Part shown: positions 39,099 to 52,431 of the stretch, piece after piece
Numbering within the stretch: position 1 is the first letter of the stretch
Layout: each line of letters opens with the position of its first letter
From: Sulfoacidibacillus ferrooxidans
GTDB lineage: Bacteria > Bacillota > Bacilli > Alicyclobacillales > SLC66
Assembly: GCF_022606465.1 (NCBI RefSeq)
Contig: NZ_JALBUF010000004.1
Location: forward strand, 62,001 to 126,000
Direction: 5' to 3'
Length of the DNA: 64,000 nucleotides
The notes under the pieces: generated by a model
What the model was told of the DNA's origin: nothing
Database searches by the model: none
The model's input: the letters and a program-made list of their open reading frames with translations, nothing else
Position numbers and translations under genes: made by a program

Positions 39099-39106
39099 CA
39101 CATAGT

Positions 39107-39150
39107 GCCAATCAAGGATTGGCGAGCATAGATTGTACACCCCTAGGGGT
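39107..39150 (+). repeat. Two short palindromes between atpB and atpE
   Basis: GCCAATC-AAG-GATTGGC (39107-39123) is a perfect seven-pair hairpin. ACCCCTAGGGGT (39139-39150) is a perfect 12-base palindrome. Neither is followed by a T-run, so they are not terminators. Structures here may set the higher expression of subunit c, which is needed in many copies, by mRNA processing or stabilisation. Confidence 0.6.
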
Positions 39151-39175
39151 AACAGGAAGATGTTTATGAGATTGA

Positions 39176-39439
<264 letters not shown>

Positions 39440-39529
39440 CTCGCCGTATCAGTCCATTGTAGCGCAACTGTAACAGTAGATGGCAGTTAGCCGTGGATCC
39501 GTACTGTTTGAAAGGGGAGACAGGCACAA

Positions 39530-40008
39530 TTGTTTGAATTCGGAACGTTTATTGTATCGATTGTGACGTTCTTGATCCTGTTTTGGATCATCAAAACGTA
39601 CGGGTTTGCCCCGTTGGCGCGCATGTTAGAGCAGCGTCGAGTATTGATTGAAGGGCAAATCTCAGAAGCAGAACAGAGTCGTTTGCAAGCAGAACAATAC
39701 CTAAATGAACAACACCATTTGCTAGATGAAGCGAGAAAACAAGCAAAAGATATCGTCGACGCAGCGCGTTCACGCGCGGATGAACAGGCGAGAGAGATCC
39801 TTATAGCAGCAGAAGAAGAGGCTGGTCGTCTCTTAGAATCCAATCGACAACTGATTGAACGTGAACGCGTAGAGGCGATGAATCAAGTCATGAGCACCGT
39901 CTCATCACTCACGGTGGATCTGAGTGAGAAGTTGCTACACCTTCATGCTGACCAGGCAACACATACAGAAATGATGCAAGAAGCTGACAAAATGCTAGGT
40001 GACTTAGC

Positions 40009-40015
<7 letters not shown>
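39530..40015 (+). CDS. atpF: ATP synthase F0 subunit b
   Basis: The 161-residue stator subunit has one N-terminal membrane helix (about residues 5-25) and a long charged coiled coil. TTG 39530 follows AAAGGGGAG. It overlaps atpH by seven bases. Confidence 0.95.
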
Positions 40016-42077
<2,062 letters not shown>

Positions 42078-42120
42078 TCTTTGACTCCCTATGATGGCAC
42101 GTAAAAGGTGGTGAAATCGA

Positions 42121-42981
42121 GTGGCACAAAGCCCAAGAGATATACGGCGCCGCATTAAAAGCGTACAAAATACCGCACAAATCACGAAAGCCATGGAGAT
42201 GGTTGCGGCAGCAAAGTTGCGCCGCGTGCAAGAAGCGGTGCAACTCTCTAAGCCTTATTTGGAAAAGATGCAAGAGATGCTCGGGGATATTGCTTACTCT
42301 GCTCGCTTTGTGAAGCATCCACTGCTCGCAGTGCGGCCGGTTCGCAAAACTGGGTATCTGGTCATCACGTCCGATCGGGGTTTAGCGGGTGCGTATAATG
42401 CAAACGTCTTACGCCGTGCAGTTCAAGAGTTTCGCAACAAGGACAAAGCCACGTATACTATTTTTTCAGTAGGGCGCAAAGGTCGCGACTTTTTTTCGCG
42501 ACAAGGCTATCCTCTTGCAGGTGAAGTAACGGGATTACCGGATTCGCCGACTTATCTCAGTATTTCATCTTTAGCGTCGGATATTGTCCATGCTTACGGC
42601 GCGCAAGAATTTGACGAATTATACATGGTATACAACGAGTTTATCAATGCGGTAACGCAGCAGACCGTTGTGCGAAAAGTACTACCCTTAACCGATATGG
42701 GTGGGGGTACTGCAACAAGAAAAATTAATTTTCTCTATGAACCGGACGAAGTTGCCTTAGTGCAAGCATTGTTGCCAAAATATGCGGAAACGCTGGTTTA
42801 TCAGGCTGTGCTAGATGCAAAAGCCAGTGAACATGGCGCTCGCATGACTGCGATGGGCAATGCATCCGATGCGGCAAGTGAAATGATCGACTCGTTAACC
42901 CTAGTGTTAAACCGAGCACGGCAAGCAGCCATTACGACGCAAATTGCAGAAGTCGTTGGTGGCGCCGAGGCCCTGAAGTGA
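42121..42981 (+). CDS. atpG: ATP synthase F1 subunit gamma
   Basis: The central rotor shaft is 286 residues. N-terminal SPRDIRRRIKSVQNTAQITKA and C-terminal ITTQIAEVVGGAEAL are the standard ends. GTG 42121 follows AAAGGTGG. Confidence 0.97.
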   Translation: MAQSPRDIRRRIKSVQNTAQITKAMEMVAAAKLRRVQEAVQLSKPYLEKMQEMLGDIAYSARFVKHPLLAVRPVRKTGYLVITSDRGLAGAYNANVLRRAVQEFRNKDKATYTIFSVGRKGRDFFSRQGYPLAGEVTGLPDSPTYLSISSLASDIVHAYGAQEFDELYMVYNEFINAVTQQTVVRKVLPLTDMGGGTATRKINFLYEPDEVALVQALLPKYAETLVYQAVLDAKASEHGARMTAMGNASDAASEMIDSLTLVLNRARQAAITTQIAEVVGGAEALK

Positions 42982-42990
42982 TCGCTCTAA

Positions 42991-44409
<1,419 letters not shown>

Positions 44410-44489
44410 CTCACGGATGTTTGATGCATGCTAGAGTTCCGTTCAAAATCATGAGTGGATAAGTTCCACTGCACAAAGGAAGTGTCGGC

Positions 44490-44942
44490 TTGAGTACTGT
44501 ACCGTTACAAGTCGTAACACCTGACCGCGTTGTGCTTAACATGGAGGTTCATATGCTGTCTTTGCGCGGAGGTGGTGGTGAGCTTGGTATTTTACCTCGC
44601 CATACACCACTTGCGACGACTGTAAAGCCTGGTGTGATCAAAGTGAAATTAGCAGAAGGAGAAGATTTCTTATCTGTTAGCGAAGGTTTTTTACAAGTGA
44701 TGCCAGATCGCATCACACTTCTTGTAGAAACTGCTGAGATTGGTTCCTTTCTCGATCTCGATCGCGTTCGCCTTGCTAAAGAGCGCGCAGAAAAACGCTT
44801 GGCTGAACATGCAGACGATGTTCAGACCGAACGTGCAAAAGCCGCACTGCAACGAGCAAATCACAGGACTGAGGCAGCCGAGTTATCCGTGAAGCACGGC
44901 GAAGTCATTAAGCATAAACTTGAAGGTAAAAGTTCAAATTAA
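44490..44942 (+). CDS. atpC: ATP synthase F1 subunit epsilon
   Basis: The regulatory subunit has an N-terminal beta-sandwich (GGGGELGILPRHTPLAT) and a C-terminal helical hairpin. At 150 residues it is slightly longer than most, because of a charged tail. TTG 44490 follows AAAGGAAG. A terminator follows. Confidence 0.95.
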   Translation: MSTVPLQVVTPDRVVLNMEVHMLSLRGGGGELGILPRHTPLATTVKPGVIKVKLAEGEDFLSVSEGFLQVMPDRITLLVETAEIGSFLDLDRVRLAKERAEKRLAEHADDVQTERAKAALQRANHRTEAAELSVKHGEVIKHKLEGKSSN

Positions 44943-44948
44943 TCATGC

Positions 44949-44986
44949 AAAAGGCACTGGTCCAATCATGTTGGATTAGTGCCTTT
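44949..44986. terminator. Terminator after atpC
   Basis: AAAAGGCACT-G-GTCCAA (from 44949) pairs with TTGGAT-T-AGTGCCTTTT (to about 44986), leaving a five-base loop. A-rich and T-rich flanks make it symmetrical. It separates the atp and nuo operons. Confidence 0.85.
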
Positions 44987-45103
44987 TCAAATGGCAGGAC
45001 CGTAAATCTTCGATTGATGAAGAAAAGGTGCCGTGATACAAGGATGAAAGGGTATAGGGTGCAGGAATAGTCCAAAATGTCGTTTTACTACAACTAGGGG
45101 CTT

Positions 45104-45112
45104 TGTTATAAT
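45104..45112 (+). promoter_or_regulatory. Extended -10 promoter of the nuo operon
   Basis: TGTTATAAT is identical to the upp extended -10. It lies 123 bases before the nuoA start, behind the atpC terminator, so nuo has its own promoter. The leader between them is unusually long and open in the nuoA frame, but no ribosome site supports an earlier start. Confidence 0.6.
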
Positions 45113-45234
45113 AACCGTGTTTCACCATGAGAAATGATGTCTCACAGGCTGATAAGTACTCATTTTATGCACAGGTATGTGATGAACGCAGATGCATGGG
45201 CATAAGCTTCCCAAGTAAAGGGGGTGCAGGTGTA

Positions 45235-45597
45235 TTGTACGGCAATAATTTTATCTTTGTCCTTATCTTTCTTGCATTAGGAACCATTCTTCCACTTTCG
45301 TCGCTCATGGTGATTGGACCCTTGCTTCGTCCGCACCATCCTTCGCGCGCAAAAGAGACCACCTACGAGAGCGGTCTTGAGCCTATCGGCGATGCAAGAG
45401 CGCGTTTTAATGTGCGATATTACCTCTTTGCACTACTATTTGTCATCTTTGATGTCGAAATTGTCTTTTTGTATCCATGGGCCGTTGAATTTCGGCATCT
45501 CGGAACGTTTGGTTTTGTAGAGATGCTTATGTTCATCCTCCTACTCGTCATCGGTCTCGCTTATGCTTGGAGAAAGAAGGTGCTCGAATGGAAGTAA
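45235..45597 (+). CDS. nuoA: NADH-quinone oxidoreductase subunit A
   Basis: A membrane subunit of complex I with three helices and about 120 residues. The conserved [20 protein letters not shown] loop and [11 protein letters not shown] are present. TTG 45235, ten bases behind AAAGGGGG, gives the usual length; the frame is open back to ATG 45127, but that would add 36 residues without family support. Confidence 0.93.
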   Translation: MYGNNFIFVLIFLALGTILPLSSLMVIGPLLRPHHPSRAKETTYESGLEPIGDARARFNVRYYLFALLFVIFDVEIVFLYPWAVEFRHLGTFGFVEMLMFILLLVIGLAYAWRKKVLEWK

Positions 45598-46130
45598 ATC
45601 CACATGTTCAATTGCCCATGCTCGAGTACGAAGGATTTACTAAGGAAGAGTCGGCAGAACTTCGCCGTGCAGGTGTGGTCATTGGACCGCTGGAACAGAT
45701 CAAAGGATGGGCACGTAGCAACAGTCTGTGGCCGCTTACTTTTGGTCTCGCTTGTTGTGCCATAGAAATGATGGGAGCAGGAGCATCACACTATGATCTC
45801 GATCGTTTTGGGATCATTTTCCGCGCATCTCCAAGGCAGTCCGATGTCATGATCGTCGCAGGCACTGTGACTAAGAAAATGGGTCCTTTGTTACGTAGGC
45901 TCTACGATCAAATGCCCGAGCCAAAATGGGTCGTCTCGATGGGGTCGTGTGCAACAGCAGGCGGACCGTATGTGCGCTCTTATTCTGTTGTCAAAGGTGT
46001 CGATCAGATCGTACCAGTCGATGTGTACATCCCTGGCTGCCCGCCATCTCCAGTTGCATTGATCTATGGGCTCAATAAACTGCAGGAAAAAATCCGCATC
46101 GAGGCATCAGGAAAGAAGGTGTCGAGTTAA
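45588..46130 (+). CDS. nuoB: NADH-quinone oxidoreductase subunit B
   Basis: It carries the N2 [4Fe-4S] cluster, the last before quinone. The adjacent cysteines in [11 protein letters not shown] and the cysteines in GSCATAGG and PGCPPSP are visible. About 180 residues. ATG 45588 overlaps the end of nuoA. Confidence 0.95.
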   Translation: MEVNPHVQLPMLEYEGFTKEESAELRRAGVVIGPLEQIKGWARSNSLWPLTFGLACCAIEMMGAGASHYDLDRFGIIFRASPRQSDVMIVAGTVTKKMGPLLRRLYDQMPEPKWVVSMGSCATAGGPYVRSYSVVKGVDQIVPVDVYIPGCPPSPVALIYGLNKLQEKIRIEASGKKVSS

Positions 46131-46131
46131 G

Positions 46132-46944
46132 ATGGCGGATGATAAAAGAGAAGACATCGTACAACCGGAACAATCACAAGAACCAAGTAAAGATGCACCT
46201 GCTAAAGAATCTAACCAAGGTACAGGGACAGATGATGTGGCAGTGACTACGCCACCAACAGGTTCAACCAGTGAGACACCAGTGACTAAGTCTGCGACCA
46301 TTACTAGTGATACACCAAAGGAAAAGCATGCAGCAGAACCTGCACCAGCCACTTCACCACCAGCAGAAAAAAGTGAGAGTGCAGCTAAACCTGTTGTGAA
46401 GGCGACACCAGCAAAAGCTGCGAAAGCGCCACCACCGCCAGATCCACGTGTGGAGCAAGCTATCAAGCAAGGTGAAGGCATGAAAGAAGCGATCGAAAAG
46501 AAACTCGGAGCAGGTACAGTGGAAGAAGTAACGGCTAGCAAAACCATTCCGATCCTGCGTATAGCTGCACAAAAGTGGCGCGAGGCGATGATGTTTTTGC
46601 GCGATGATCCAGATCAGCAATTTGATTACGTTGAACTTTTTTCTGGAACAGATTATAAGGACTACATCGAGGTGGTCATGTATGTACACTCCATGACACA
46701 CGGTACATACATCAGTGTGAAGACGAGAACACCTCGCGATATGCCTGTATTACCATCCCTTACTCCGGTGTATTCAGGAGTAAACTGGGAAGAGCGCGAA
46801 GTGTTTGATCTTCTTGGCGTGACGTTTGAAGGTCATCCTGATCTGCGGCGGATCATGATGTGGGAAGGTTGGGATGGATACCCACTGCGCAAAGATTATT
46901 CCGAGTTTCAAAACATGCCGCAACGGGGAGGTGAGCCTCGCTGA
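46132..46944 (+). CDS. nuoC: NADH-quinone oxidoreductase subunit C with long low-complexity N-terminal extension
   Basis: The C-terminal half (from about residue 125) is a normal 30-kDa subunit with the signature WEEREVFDLLGVTFEGHPDLRR and the end PLRKDY. The first 105 residues are rich in Pro, Ala, Lys, Thr and Glu and have no fold that I recognise. ATG 46132 is one base past the nuoB stop. No ribosome site supports a later start, so the extension seems real. It may be a flexible linker in place of contacts that NuoEFG provide in other complexes; this is inference. Confidence 0.92.
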   Translation: MADDKREDIVQPEQSQEPSKDAPAKESNQGTGTDDVAVTTPPTGSTSETPVTKSATITSDTPKEKHAAEPAPATSPPAEKSESAAKPVVKATPAKAAKAPPPPDPRVEQAIKQGEGMKEAIEKKLGAGTVEEVTASKTIPILRIAAQKWREAMMFLRDDPDQQFDYVELFSGTDYKDYIEVVMYVHSMTHGTYISVKTRTPRDMPVLPSLTPVYSGVNWEEREVFDLLGVTFEGHPDLRRIMMWEGWDGYPLRKDYSEFQNMPQRGGEPR

Positions 46945-48050
46945 TGAGTACAGACCTTCGTTCAGAAGAAATGATCTTAAACGTTGGCCCTCAGCATCCG
47001 AGCACACATGGCGTGTTTCGTTTAGTCGTTACACTAGATGGTGAACAGATTGTCGATGCAGATCCAGTTGTTGGCTATTTGCATCGTGGAACGGAGAAGC
47101 TAGCTGAAGGATTGCAATATACGCAAATTATTCCTTATACCGATCGCTTAGATTATATTGCAGCGATGCTCAATAACTACGCACTTGTTCACACAGTCGA
47201 ATATGCGCTCGATCTCGAGATCCCACCACGTGCAGAATATCTGCGTATCATCGTAATGGAACTTAACCGCATAGCATCACACTTGCTGTTTTTAGGGACC
47301 TATTTGCTCGATCTAGGTGCAATGAGCCCATTTCTTTACGTGTTTCAAGAACGCGAGCGTATCGTGCAGTTATTTAACGAGATATCTGGAGCCAGGTTGA
47401 CCTACAACTACATGCGTGTAGGTGGTGTCAAATGGGATGCCACACCCGAGTGGATTGAAAAGGTGCGCGATTTTGTGCCATTCATGCGGGAAAAAGTAAA
47501 AATGTACGATAAACTCATCTCTGGCAATGAAATCTTTCTACATCGCGTACGTGGGATCGGGGTCATAACACAAGCTGAAGCGCGAGATTATTCACTATCA
47601 GGTATCAATCTTCGCTCGACAGGGATCAACTTTGACTTACGCAAAAATCGCCCATACGGCATTTATGATCAGTTTGACTTTGATGTCGTGGTTGGAAAAA
47701 ATGGCGATTGTTACGACCGCTATTACATCCATCTAGAGGAGATTCGACAGTCCATTCGCATCGTCGAACAAGCCATTGCACAAGTTCCCGATGGTCCCGT
47801 GATAGGCAAGGTACCGAAAATGATCCGCGTACCAGCAGGAGAGTATTACACAAGCATCGAAGGTGCACGCGGAGAGCTCGGCGTCTACATCGTGTCAGAA
47901 GGCAAAGATAAACCATACCGACTCAAACTTCGTCGGCCATCTTTTGTCAACTTACAGATCTTGCGCAAATTATTGATTGGGCAAAGCATGGGCAATTTGA
48001 TAGCGATCCTAGGAGCCGTGGACATTGTACTCGGGGAGGTCGACGCCTAG
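46944..48050 (+). CDS. nuoD: NADH-quinone oxidoreductase subunit D
   Basis: The 49-kDa quinone-site subunit, 368 residues, with NVGPQHPSTHGVFRL, the HRGTEKL loop and the C-terminal GAVDIVLGEVD. ATG 46944 overlaps the nuoC stop by one base. Confidence 0.96.
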   Translation: MSTDLRSEEMILNVGPQHPSTHGVFRLVVTLDGEQIVDADPVVGYLHRGTEKLAEGLQYTQIIPYTDRLDYIAAMLNNYALVHTVEYALDLEIPPRAEYLRIIVMELNRIASHLLFLGTYLLDLGAMSPFLYVFQERERIVQLFNEISGARLTYNYMRVGGVKWDATPEWIEKVRDFVPFMREKVKMYDKLISGNEIFLHRVRGIGVITQAEARDYSLSGINLRSTGINFDLRKNRPYGIYDQFDFDVVVGKNGDCYDRYYIHLEEIRQSIRIVEQAIAQVPDGPVIGKVPKMIRVPAGEYYTSIEGARGELGVYIVSEGKDKPYRLKLRRPSFVNLQILRKLLIGQSMGNLIAILGAVDIVLGEVDA

Positions 48051-48051
48051 C

Positions 48052-49044
48052 ATGTTTTCGTGGCAAACGCAACCACTCACATGGCTACATTTTCTAGGGA
48101 TGGTCATCGGTGCAGTACTGATCCTACTTCTCGTTCTTGTGATCGTCATGTATACCATTTACTTTGAACGAAAAGTGATTGGTTGGATGCAAAATCGCAT
48201 AGGACCCAATCGCGTGGGACCCCTAGGACTCCTACAAAGCGCGGCAGACGTCTTTAAACTGCTGCTAAAAGAAGATATTGTTCCTGCACATGCTGATCGT
48301 CCGATGTTTTTGATTGCTCCTATCATTGCATTTGTTCCGTCTTTTATGGTGCTAGCCGTCATTCCATACACAGCTACGCACGTTTTCACAGCAGGGTTAA
48401 ATGTAGGCGTTCTTTATTACATTGCGCTTTCATCCATATCGATTGTCGGCATTGTGCTTGGCGGATGGGCATCGAATAACAAATATTCATTGGTAGGTGG
48501 ACTTCGTTCAGCGGCGCAGATGATCAGCTATGAGATCCCTCTGGGATTATCCATTTTAGGCGTGATCATGTTATCTGGCTCGCTGAATTTAAACACCATC
48601 GTCATGCACCAAGCGACAGATCGGTTTGGGTGGTACATTATTCCGCAGATCATCGGGTTTTTCGTCTTTGTCATTGCGGCGATCGCTGAGCTCAATCGCA
48701 CGCCGTTTGACTTGCCAGAAGCCGAGTCAGAACTGGTTGCAGGATATTTCACTGAGTATACAGGGTTTCGGTTTGCGTTTTATATGCTCTCTGAATATGT
48801 GTACGTCTTTGCGATTTCAGCACTTGGAACCACACTCTTTTTAGGCGGTTGGGAAGGACCATTTCTCCCATCGTGGCTGTGGTTTGCATTAAAGACCAGC
48901 CTGTTTATCTTCTTCTTATTCTGGGTGCGCGCTACGATGCCTCGGATTCGCATCGATCAGTTAATGTCGTTTGCGTGGAAAGTGCTCATCCCAGTAGCAC
49001 TATTCAATATCCTACTTACCGGAGCACTGTCACTGATCTGGTAG
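48052..49044 (+). CDS. nuoH: NADH-quinone oxidoreductase subunit H
   Basis: The eight-helix subunit that forms the quinone chamber, about 330 residues, with GWMQNRIGPNRVGPLGLLQ and AELNRTPFDLPEAESELVAG. ATG 48052 follows CGGGGAGG. Confidence 0.96.
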   Translation: MFSWQTQPLTWLHFLGMVIGAVLILLLVLVIVMYTIYFERKVIGWMQNRIGPNRVGPLGLLQSAADVFKLLLKEDIVPAHADRPMFLIAPIIAFVPSFMVLAVIPYTATHVFTAGLNVGVLYYIALSSISIVGIVLGGWASNNKYSLVGGLRSAAQMISYEIPLGLSILGVIMLSGSLNLNTIVMHQATDRFGWYIIPQIIGFFVFVIAAIAELNRTPFDLPEAESELVAGYFTEYTGFRFAFYMLSEYVYVFAISALGTTLFLGGWEGPFLPSWLWFALKTSLFIFFLFWVRATMPRIRIDQLMSFAWKVLIPVALFNILLTGALSLIW

Positions 49045-49078
49045 GGCAAGGTGGCATTACAAGAAGGAGGTGGCAAGA

Positions 49079-49672
49079 ATGTTTGGATTTCTAAAGGGAC
49101 TGAGTGTCACGTTCAGTCAGATGACAAAGAAAAAACTGACGTTGCAGTATCCGGAAGTGCGGCCCGTATGGCCAGAACACTTTCGCGGCATTCATGAATT
49201 TATTCCTGAATTGTGCATCGTGTGTAACCAGTGTGCGCGCATTTGTCCGACCAACTGCATTTCACTATCAGGTAGTCGCGATGAAAATAAAAAATTACAC
49301 ATCGATACGTACGATATTAATTTTGAAATTTGCATTCTTTGTGATCTGTGTACAGAAGTGTGCCCAACCGAATCCATCTTGATGACCGATCAATTTGAAC
49401 TAGCCACCTATTCGCGTGATGATTTGTACAAAGATATGCACTGGCTCTATGCTAATCACGTGAATCACGGTAGCTACAATAAGCTGCAGGCTCAAAAGGC
49501 ACAAGCAGAAAAAGAAGCACAAGAAGCGGCAGCGCAAGCAGCCAAAGAAGAGCAAGTGGCAACACAGACAGCAACACAAGAAAGTGGCAATGGTAATGAA
49601 ACAGCTGACCGTTCGACGAAAGGCACAGCAGCGGATGGTTCAGTAGCGACCAAAGAGGGGGGCGATGCGTGA
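49079..49672 (+). CDS. nuoI: NADH-quinone oxidoreductase subunit I
   Basis: This ferredoxin-like subunit binds two [4Fe-4S] clusters (CIVCNQCARICP and CILCDLCTEVCP). It is about 197 residues. The last 60 residues are a low-complexity Ala/Gln/Glu tail absent from typical NuoI. ATG 49079, eight bases behind AAGGAGG, is preferred over GTG 49070. Confidence 0.95.
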   Translation: MFGFLKGLSVTFSQMTKKKLTLQYPEVRPVWPEHFRGIHEFIPELCIVCNQCARICPTNCISLSGSRDENKKLHIDTYDINFEICILCDLCTEVCPTESILMTDQFELATYSRDDLYKDMHWLYANHVNHGSYNKLQAQKAQAEKEAQEAAAQAAKEEQVATQTATQESGNGNETADRSTKGTAADGSVATKEGGDA

Positions 49673-50202
49673 TGCTGTTTGGACTACCCATTACAGGTGA
49701 GACCATCGCATTCTTTGTGCTCGCGCTCATCATCATCATATCAGCTGTCTTTATGATTACGATGACCAACGTCATGCACATGGCAGTCTCTCTTGTAGGA
49801 GTTTTTCTAGGTGTAGCAGGAATTTTCATCTTGCTTGGCGCGGATTTTGTGGGATTTGTTCAGATTATGGTGTATGCAGGAGCGATCACCATTTTAATGG
49901 TGTTTGCGCTGATGCTCACGCATCGCGGACTGAGCGCCGAGATGCAGCATGAAGTCGGCGCATTGCGTAGCACGGTCACTTTTGTTGTCATCGCAGTCCT
50001 TGTAGGAACGATTCTTTATGCGATTCGCCGTACACCTTGGACAAGTAACAACATCAACGCGCTTCAACCGTTTCATCAGTCCACAGTGACATTACTTGCA
50101 AATGCCATCTTCCAGCAGTATACCGTTCCATTTGAACTAGTGTCCGCAGTACTCACAGTTGCCCTTGTAGGTTCTGCTGTGATTGCTAGGAAGGAGGAGT
50201 AA
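49669..50202 (+). CDS. nuoJ: NADH-quinone oxidoreductase subunit J
   Basis: A five-helix membrane subunit of 177 residues with the [19 protein letters not shown] signature. It overlaps nuoI by four bases at GTG 49669; ATG 49672 is an equal alternative. Confidence 0.95.
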   Translation: MMLFGLPITGETIAFFVLALIIIISAVFMITMTNVMHMAVSLVGVFLGVAGIFILLGADFVGFVQIMVYAGAITILMVFALMLTHRGLSAEMQHEVGALRSTVTFVVIAVLVGTILYAIRRTPWTSNNINALQPFHQSTVTLLANAIFQQYTVPFELVSAVLTVALVGSAVIARKEE

Positions 50203-50204
50203 TC

Positions 50205-50510
50205 ATGGCACTGCAACCCTTTCTTGCGCTCGCAGCCATTTTGTTTGGAATTGGACTCTTTGGTGCACTGACGAAGCGCAACTTAATCATCGTGTTGATC
50301 TCCATTGAAATGATGTTAAACGCGGCCAATATCAATCTTGTGGCTTTTTCTCATTTTCTATCTAAGCCCAACATCGATGGACAGGTGTACGCGTTGTTTA
50401 CTATCGCGATTGCCGCAGCAGAGGTGGCTGTTGGACTCGCAATTTTACTGTCGTTCTTTCGCCATCGCGAGACAAGCGATGTTCGCGATATGAACTCCAT
50501 GAAGTGGTAG
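50205..50510 (+). CDS. nuoK: NADH-quinone oxidoreductase subunit K
   Basis: A three-helix proton-channel subunit of 101 residues. The conserved membrane glutamates are in [15 protein letters not shown] and [21 protein letters not shown] precedes ATG 50205. Confidence 0.96.
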   Translation: MALQPFLALAAILFGIGLFGALTKRNLIIVLISIEMMLNAANINLVAFSHFLSKPNIDGQVYALFTIAIAAAEVAVGLAILLSFFRHRETSDVRDMNSMKW

Positions 50511-50520
50511 GGGTGATCGT

Positions 50521-52431
50521 ATGGTCGGTCTAACTTGGCTTGTTCCTGTACTACCGCTCGTAGCGTACTTACTTCTTTTAGCTGTTGGTAAGCGCATGAG
50601 TGAGGCGGCGACTACGACCATCTCAGTACTCGCCGTCTTCATTGGTTTTATCATCTCCATAGGTGTTGTTTCAGATGTGGCAGGGCATGGTCCATATGCA
50701 CCCGTTGTGTATAATTGGCTTGCCTTTGGTCCAACAACCATCACGATGGGCTATCAAGTAACAAGTTTAAATGCGCTCATGTTAGTCGTCGTGACACTAG
50801 TGAGTACGCTCGTATTCTTATTTTCCAAATCATACATGCATGGCGATGAGCGTTTCACACGGTTTTATCAGTATTTAAATCTATTCGTATTCTCGATGCT
50901 AGGACTTGTCATTACGTCGAACCTTCTCGAACTCTACATATTTTGGGAACTTGTAGGCGTGTGTTCATACCTTCTGGTGGGATTTTGGTACTTCAAACCA
51001 GAGGCTGCCGTCGCCGCCAAAAAAGCATTTGTGGTTACTCGTATCGGTGATGTGGGATTATTTATTGGTGTGATTCTGCTGTATCTAGGCACAGGGTCGT
51101 TTGACTTTAGTACGATTTTTGCACATCTCCATCACTTTTCAAGTATGCAAGCAGGTCTTGGTACGATAGGACGCGATGCGATCACGAGGCTGATGACAGT
51201 GCAAGGGTGGGTTACAATCTCTGCACTGCTCGTGTTTGTAGGCGCAGTAGGAAAATCAGCGCAGTTTCCACTACACGTATGGTTACCAGATGCCATGGAA
51301 GGCCCAACGCCCGTCTCAGCATTGATTCACGCAGCAACGATGGTGGCGGCAGGAGTATATCTTGTCGCACGCATGTTTCCGCTGTTTCAAGCATCGCCTG
51401 GAGCAAGTGAAACCGTTGCGATCATTGGTGGTTTCACAGCCATCTTTGCCGCATCGATCGGACTTACCCAGCGCGATATTAAACGCGTGATCGCATATTC
51501 GACCGTTTCTCAACTCGGATATATGATGCTGGCCATGGGAGTTGGCGCATACGTGTCAGGGATGTTCCACCTGATGACGCACGCCTTCTTTAAAGCACTT
51601 CTCTTCCTTGCGGCAGGTAGTGTCATTCACGCCATCGATACGCAAGACCTCTTTGAGATGGGTGGATTACGCAAATACATGCCCATTACGCACGCAACAT
51701 TTTTAGCTGGTGCACTCGCCTTATCAGGGATACCGCCATTTGCAGGTTTCTGGTCTAAAGACGATATTCTGACTGCGACGTTTGATAGCGGGCATTATGT
51801 GTTGTATGCATTTGGCCTTATCGCTGCCTTTTTTACGGCGGTGTACATTTTTCGCGTGTATTTTCTCACGTTTTCAGGTACCTATAAGGGCAATAAACAT
51901 CCGCACGAAGGCAGTTGGGTCATGACACTTCCGCTGATTGTCCTCGGACTACTAGCGACATTTGCTGGGTTTATCAATACGCCGTTTGCACCATTTCTCG
52001 GGAACTTTTTGCAAGTGGGTGGGCCCATCGGCTACAATCCACCCGCAAACTGGGGACTGATGGGCGTATCGGCTGTCACTGGTTTGCTCGGCATCTGGGT
52101 TGCGTACTCTCTCTATAGCCATGGCAAACGCGCAGATGCATTTGCTAAGCGCATGGGCATCTTGTATCACTTGAGTTTTCACAAGTGGTATATCGATGAG
52201 CTTTACGCAGCGATCATTGTGCTGCCTGTCGTCACGATCGCAGATGGTTTGCAGTTTCTCGATCGCTATATCGTCGATGGACTTGTTCGCTTAATCGGTG
52301 AAATTGGATATACAGGTGGGATCAGTCTGAAATATTCAGCAGATGGGCAAGTTCAAACCTACGGGCTAGTCACAGTCTTTGGGATTGCGATAGTCGTGCT
52401 CGCAGCGCTTCGCATTGGAGGTGTCCTCTGA
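50521..52431 (+). CDS. nuoL: NADH-quinone oxidoreductase subunit L
   Basis: An antiporter-like proton pump subunit of 636 residues with FWELVGVCSYLLVGFW, the HVWLPDAMEGPTPVSALIHA signature and the long C-terminal amphipathic helix region. It shares its last base with the first of nuoM. Confidence 0.96.
   Translation: MVGLTWLVPVLPLVAYLLLLAVGKRMSEAATTTISVLAVFIGFIISIGVVSDVAGHGPYAPVVYNWLAFGPTTITMGYQVTSLNALMLVVVTLVSTLVFLFSKSYMHGDERFTRFYQYLNLFVFSMLGLVITSNLLELYIFWELVGVCSYLLVGFWYFKPEAAVAAKKAFVVTRIGDVGLFIGVILLYLGTGSFDFSTIFAHLHHFSSMQAGLGTIGRDAITRLMTVQGWVTISALLVFVGAVGKSAQFPLHVWLPDAMEGPTPVSALIHAATMVAAGVYLVARMFPLFQASPGASETVAIIGGFTAIFAASIGLTQRDIKRVIAYSTVSQLGYMMLAMGVGAYVSGMFHLMTHAFFKALLFLAAGSVIHAIDTQDLFEMGGLRKYMPITHATFLAGALALSGIPPFAGFWSKDDILTATFDSGHYVLYAFGLIAAFFTAVYIFRVYFLTFSGTYKGNKHPHEGSWVMTLPLIVLGLLATFAGFINTPFAPFLGNFLQVGGPIGYNPPANWGLMGVSAVTGLLGIWVAYSLYSHGKRADAFAKRMGILYHLSFHKWYIDELYAAIIVLPVVTIADGLQFLDRYIVDGLVRLIGEIGYTGGISLKYSADGQVQTYGLVTVFGIAIVVLAALRIGGVL

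Noticed and set aside
45127-45234. N-terminal extension of NuoA back to ATG 45127
   Set aside because: The frame is open, but the ribosome site AAAGGGGG at 45217-45224 and family length point to TTG 45235.
46107-46701. Minus-strand frames opposite the nuoC extension
   Set aside because: They arise from the low-complexity composition of the nuoC 5' part. nuoC is supported by operon structure and by its conserved C-terminal domain.
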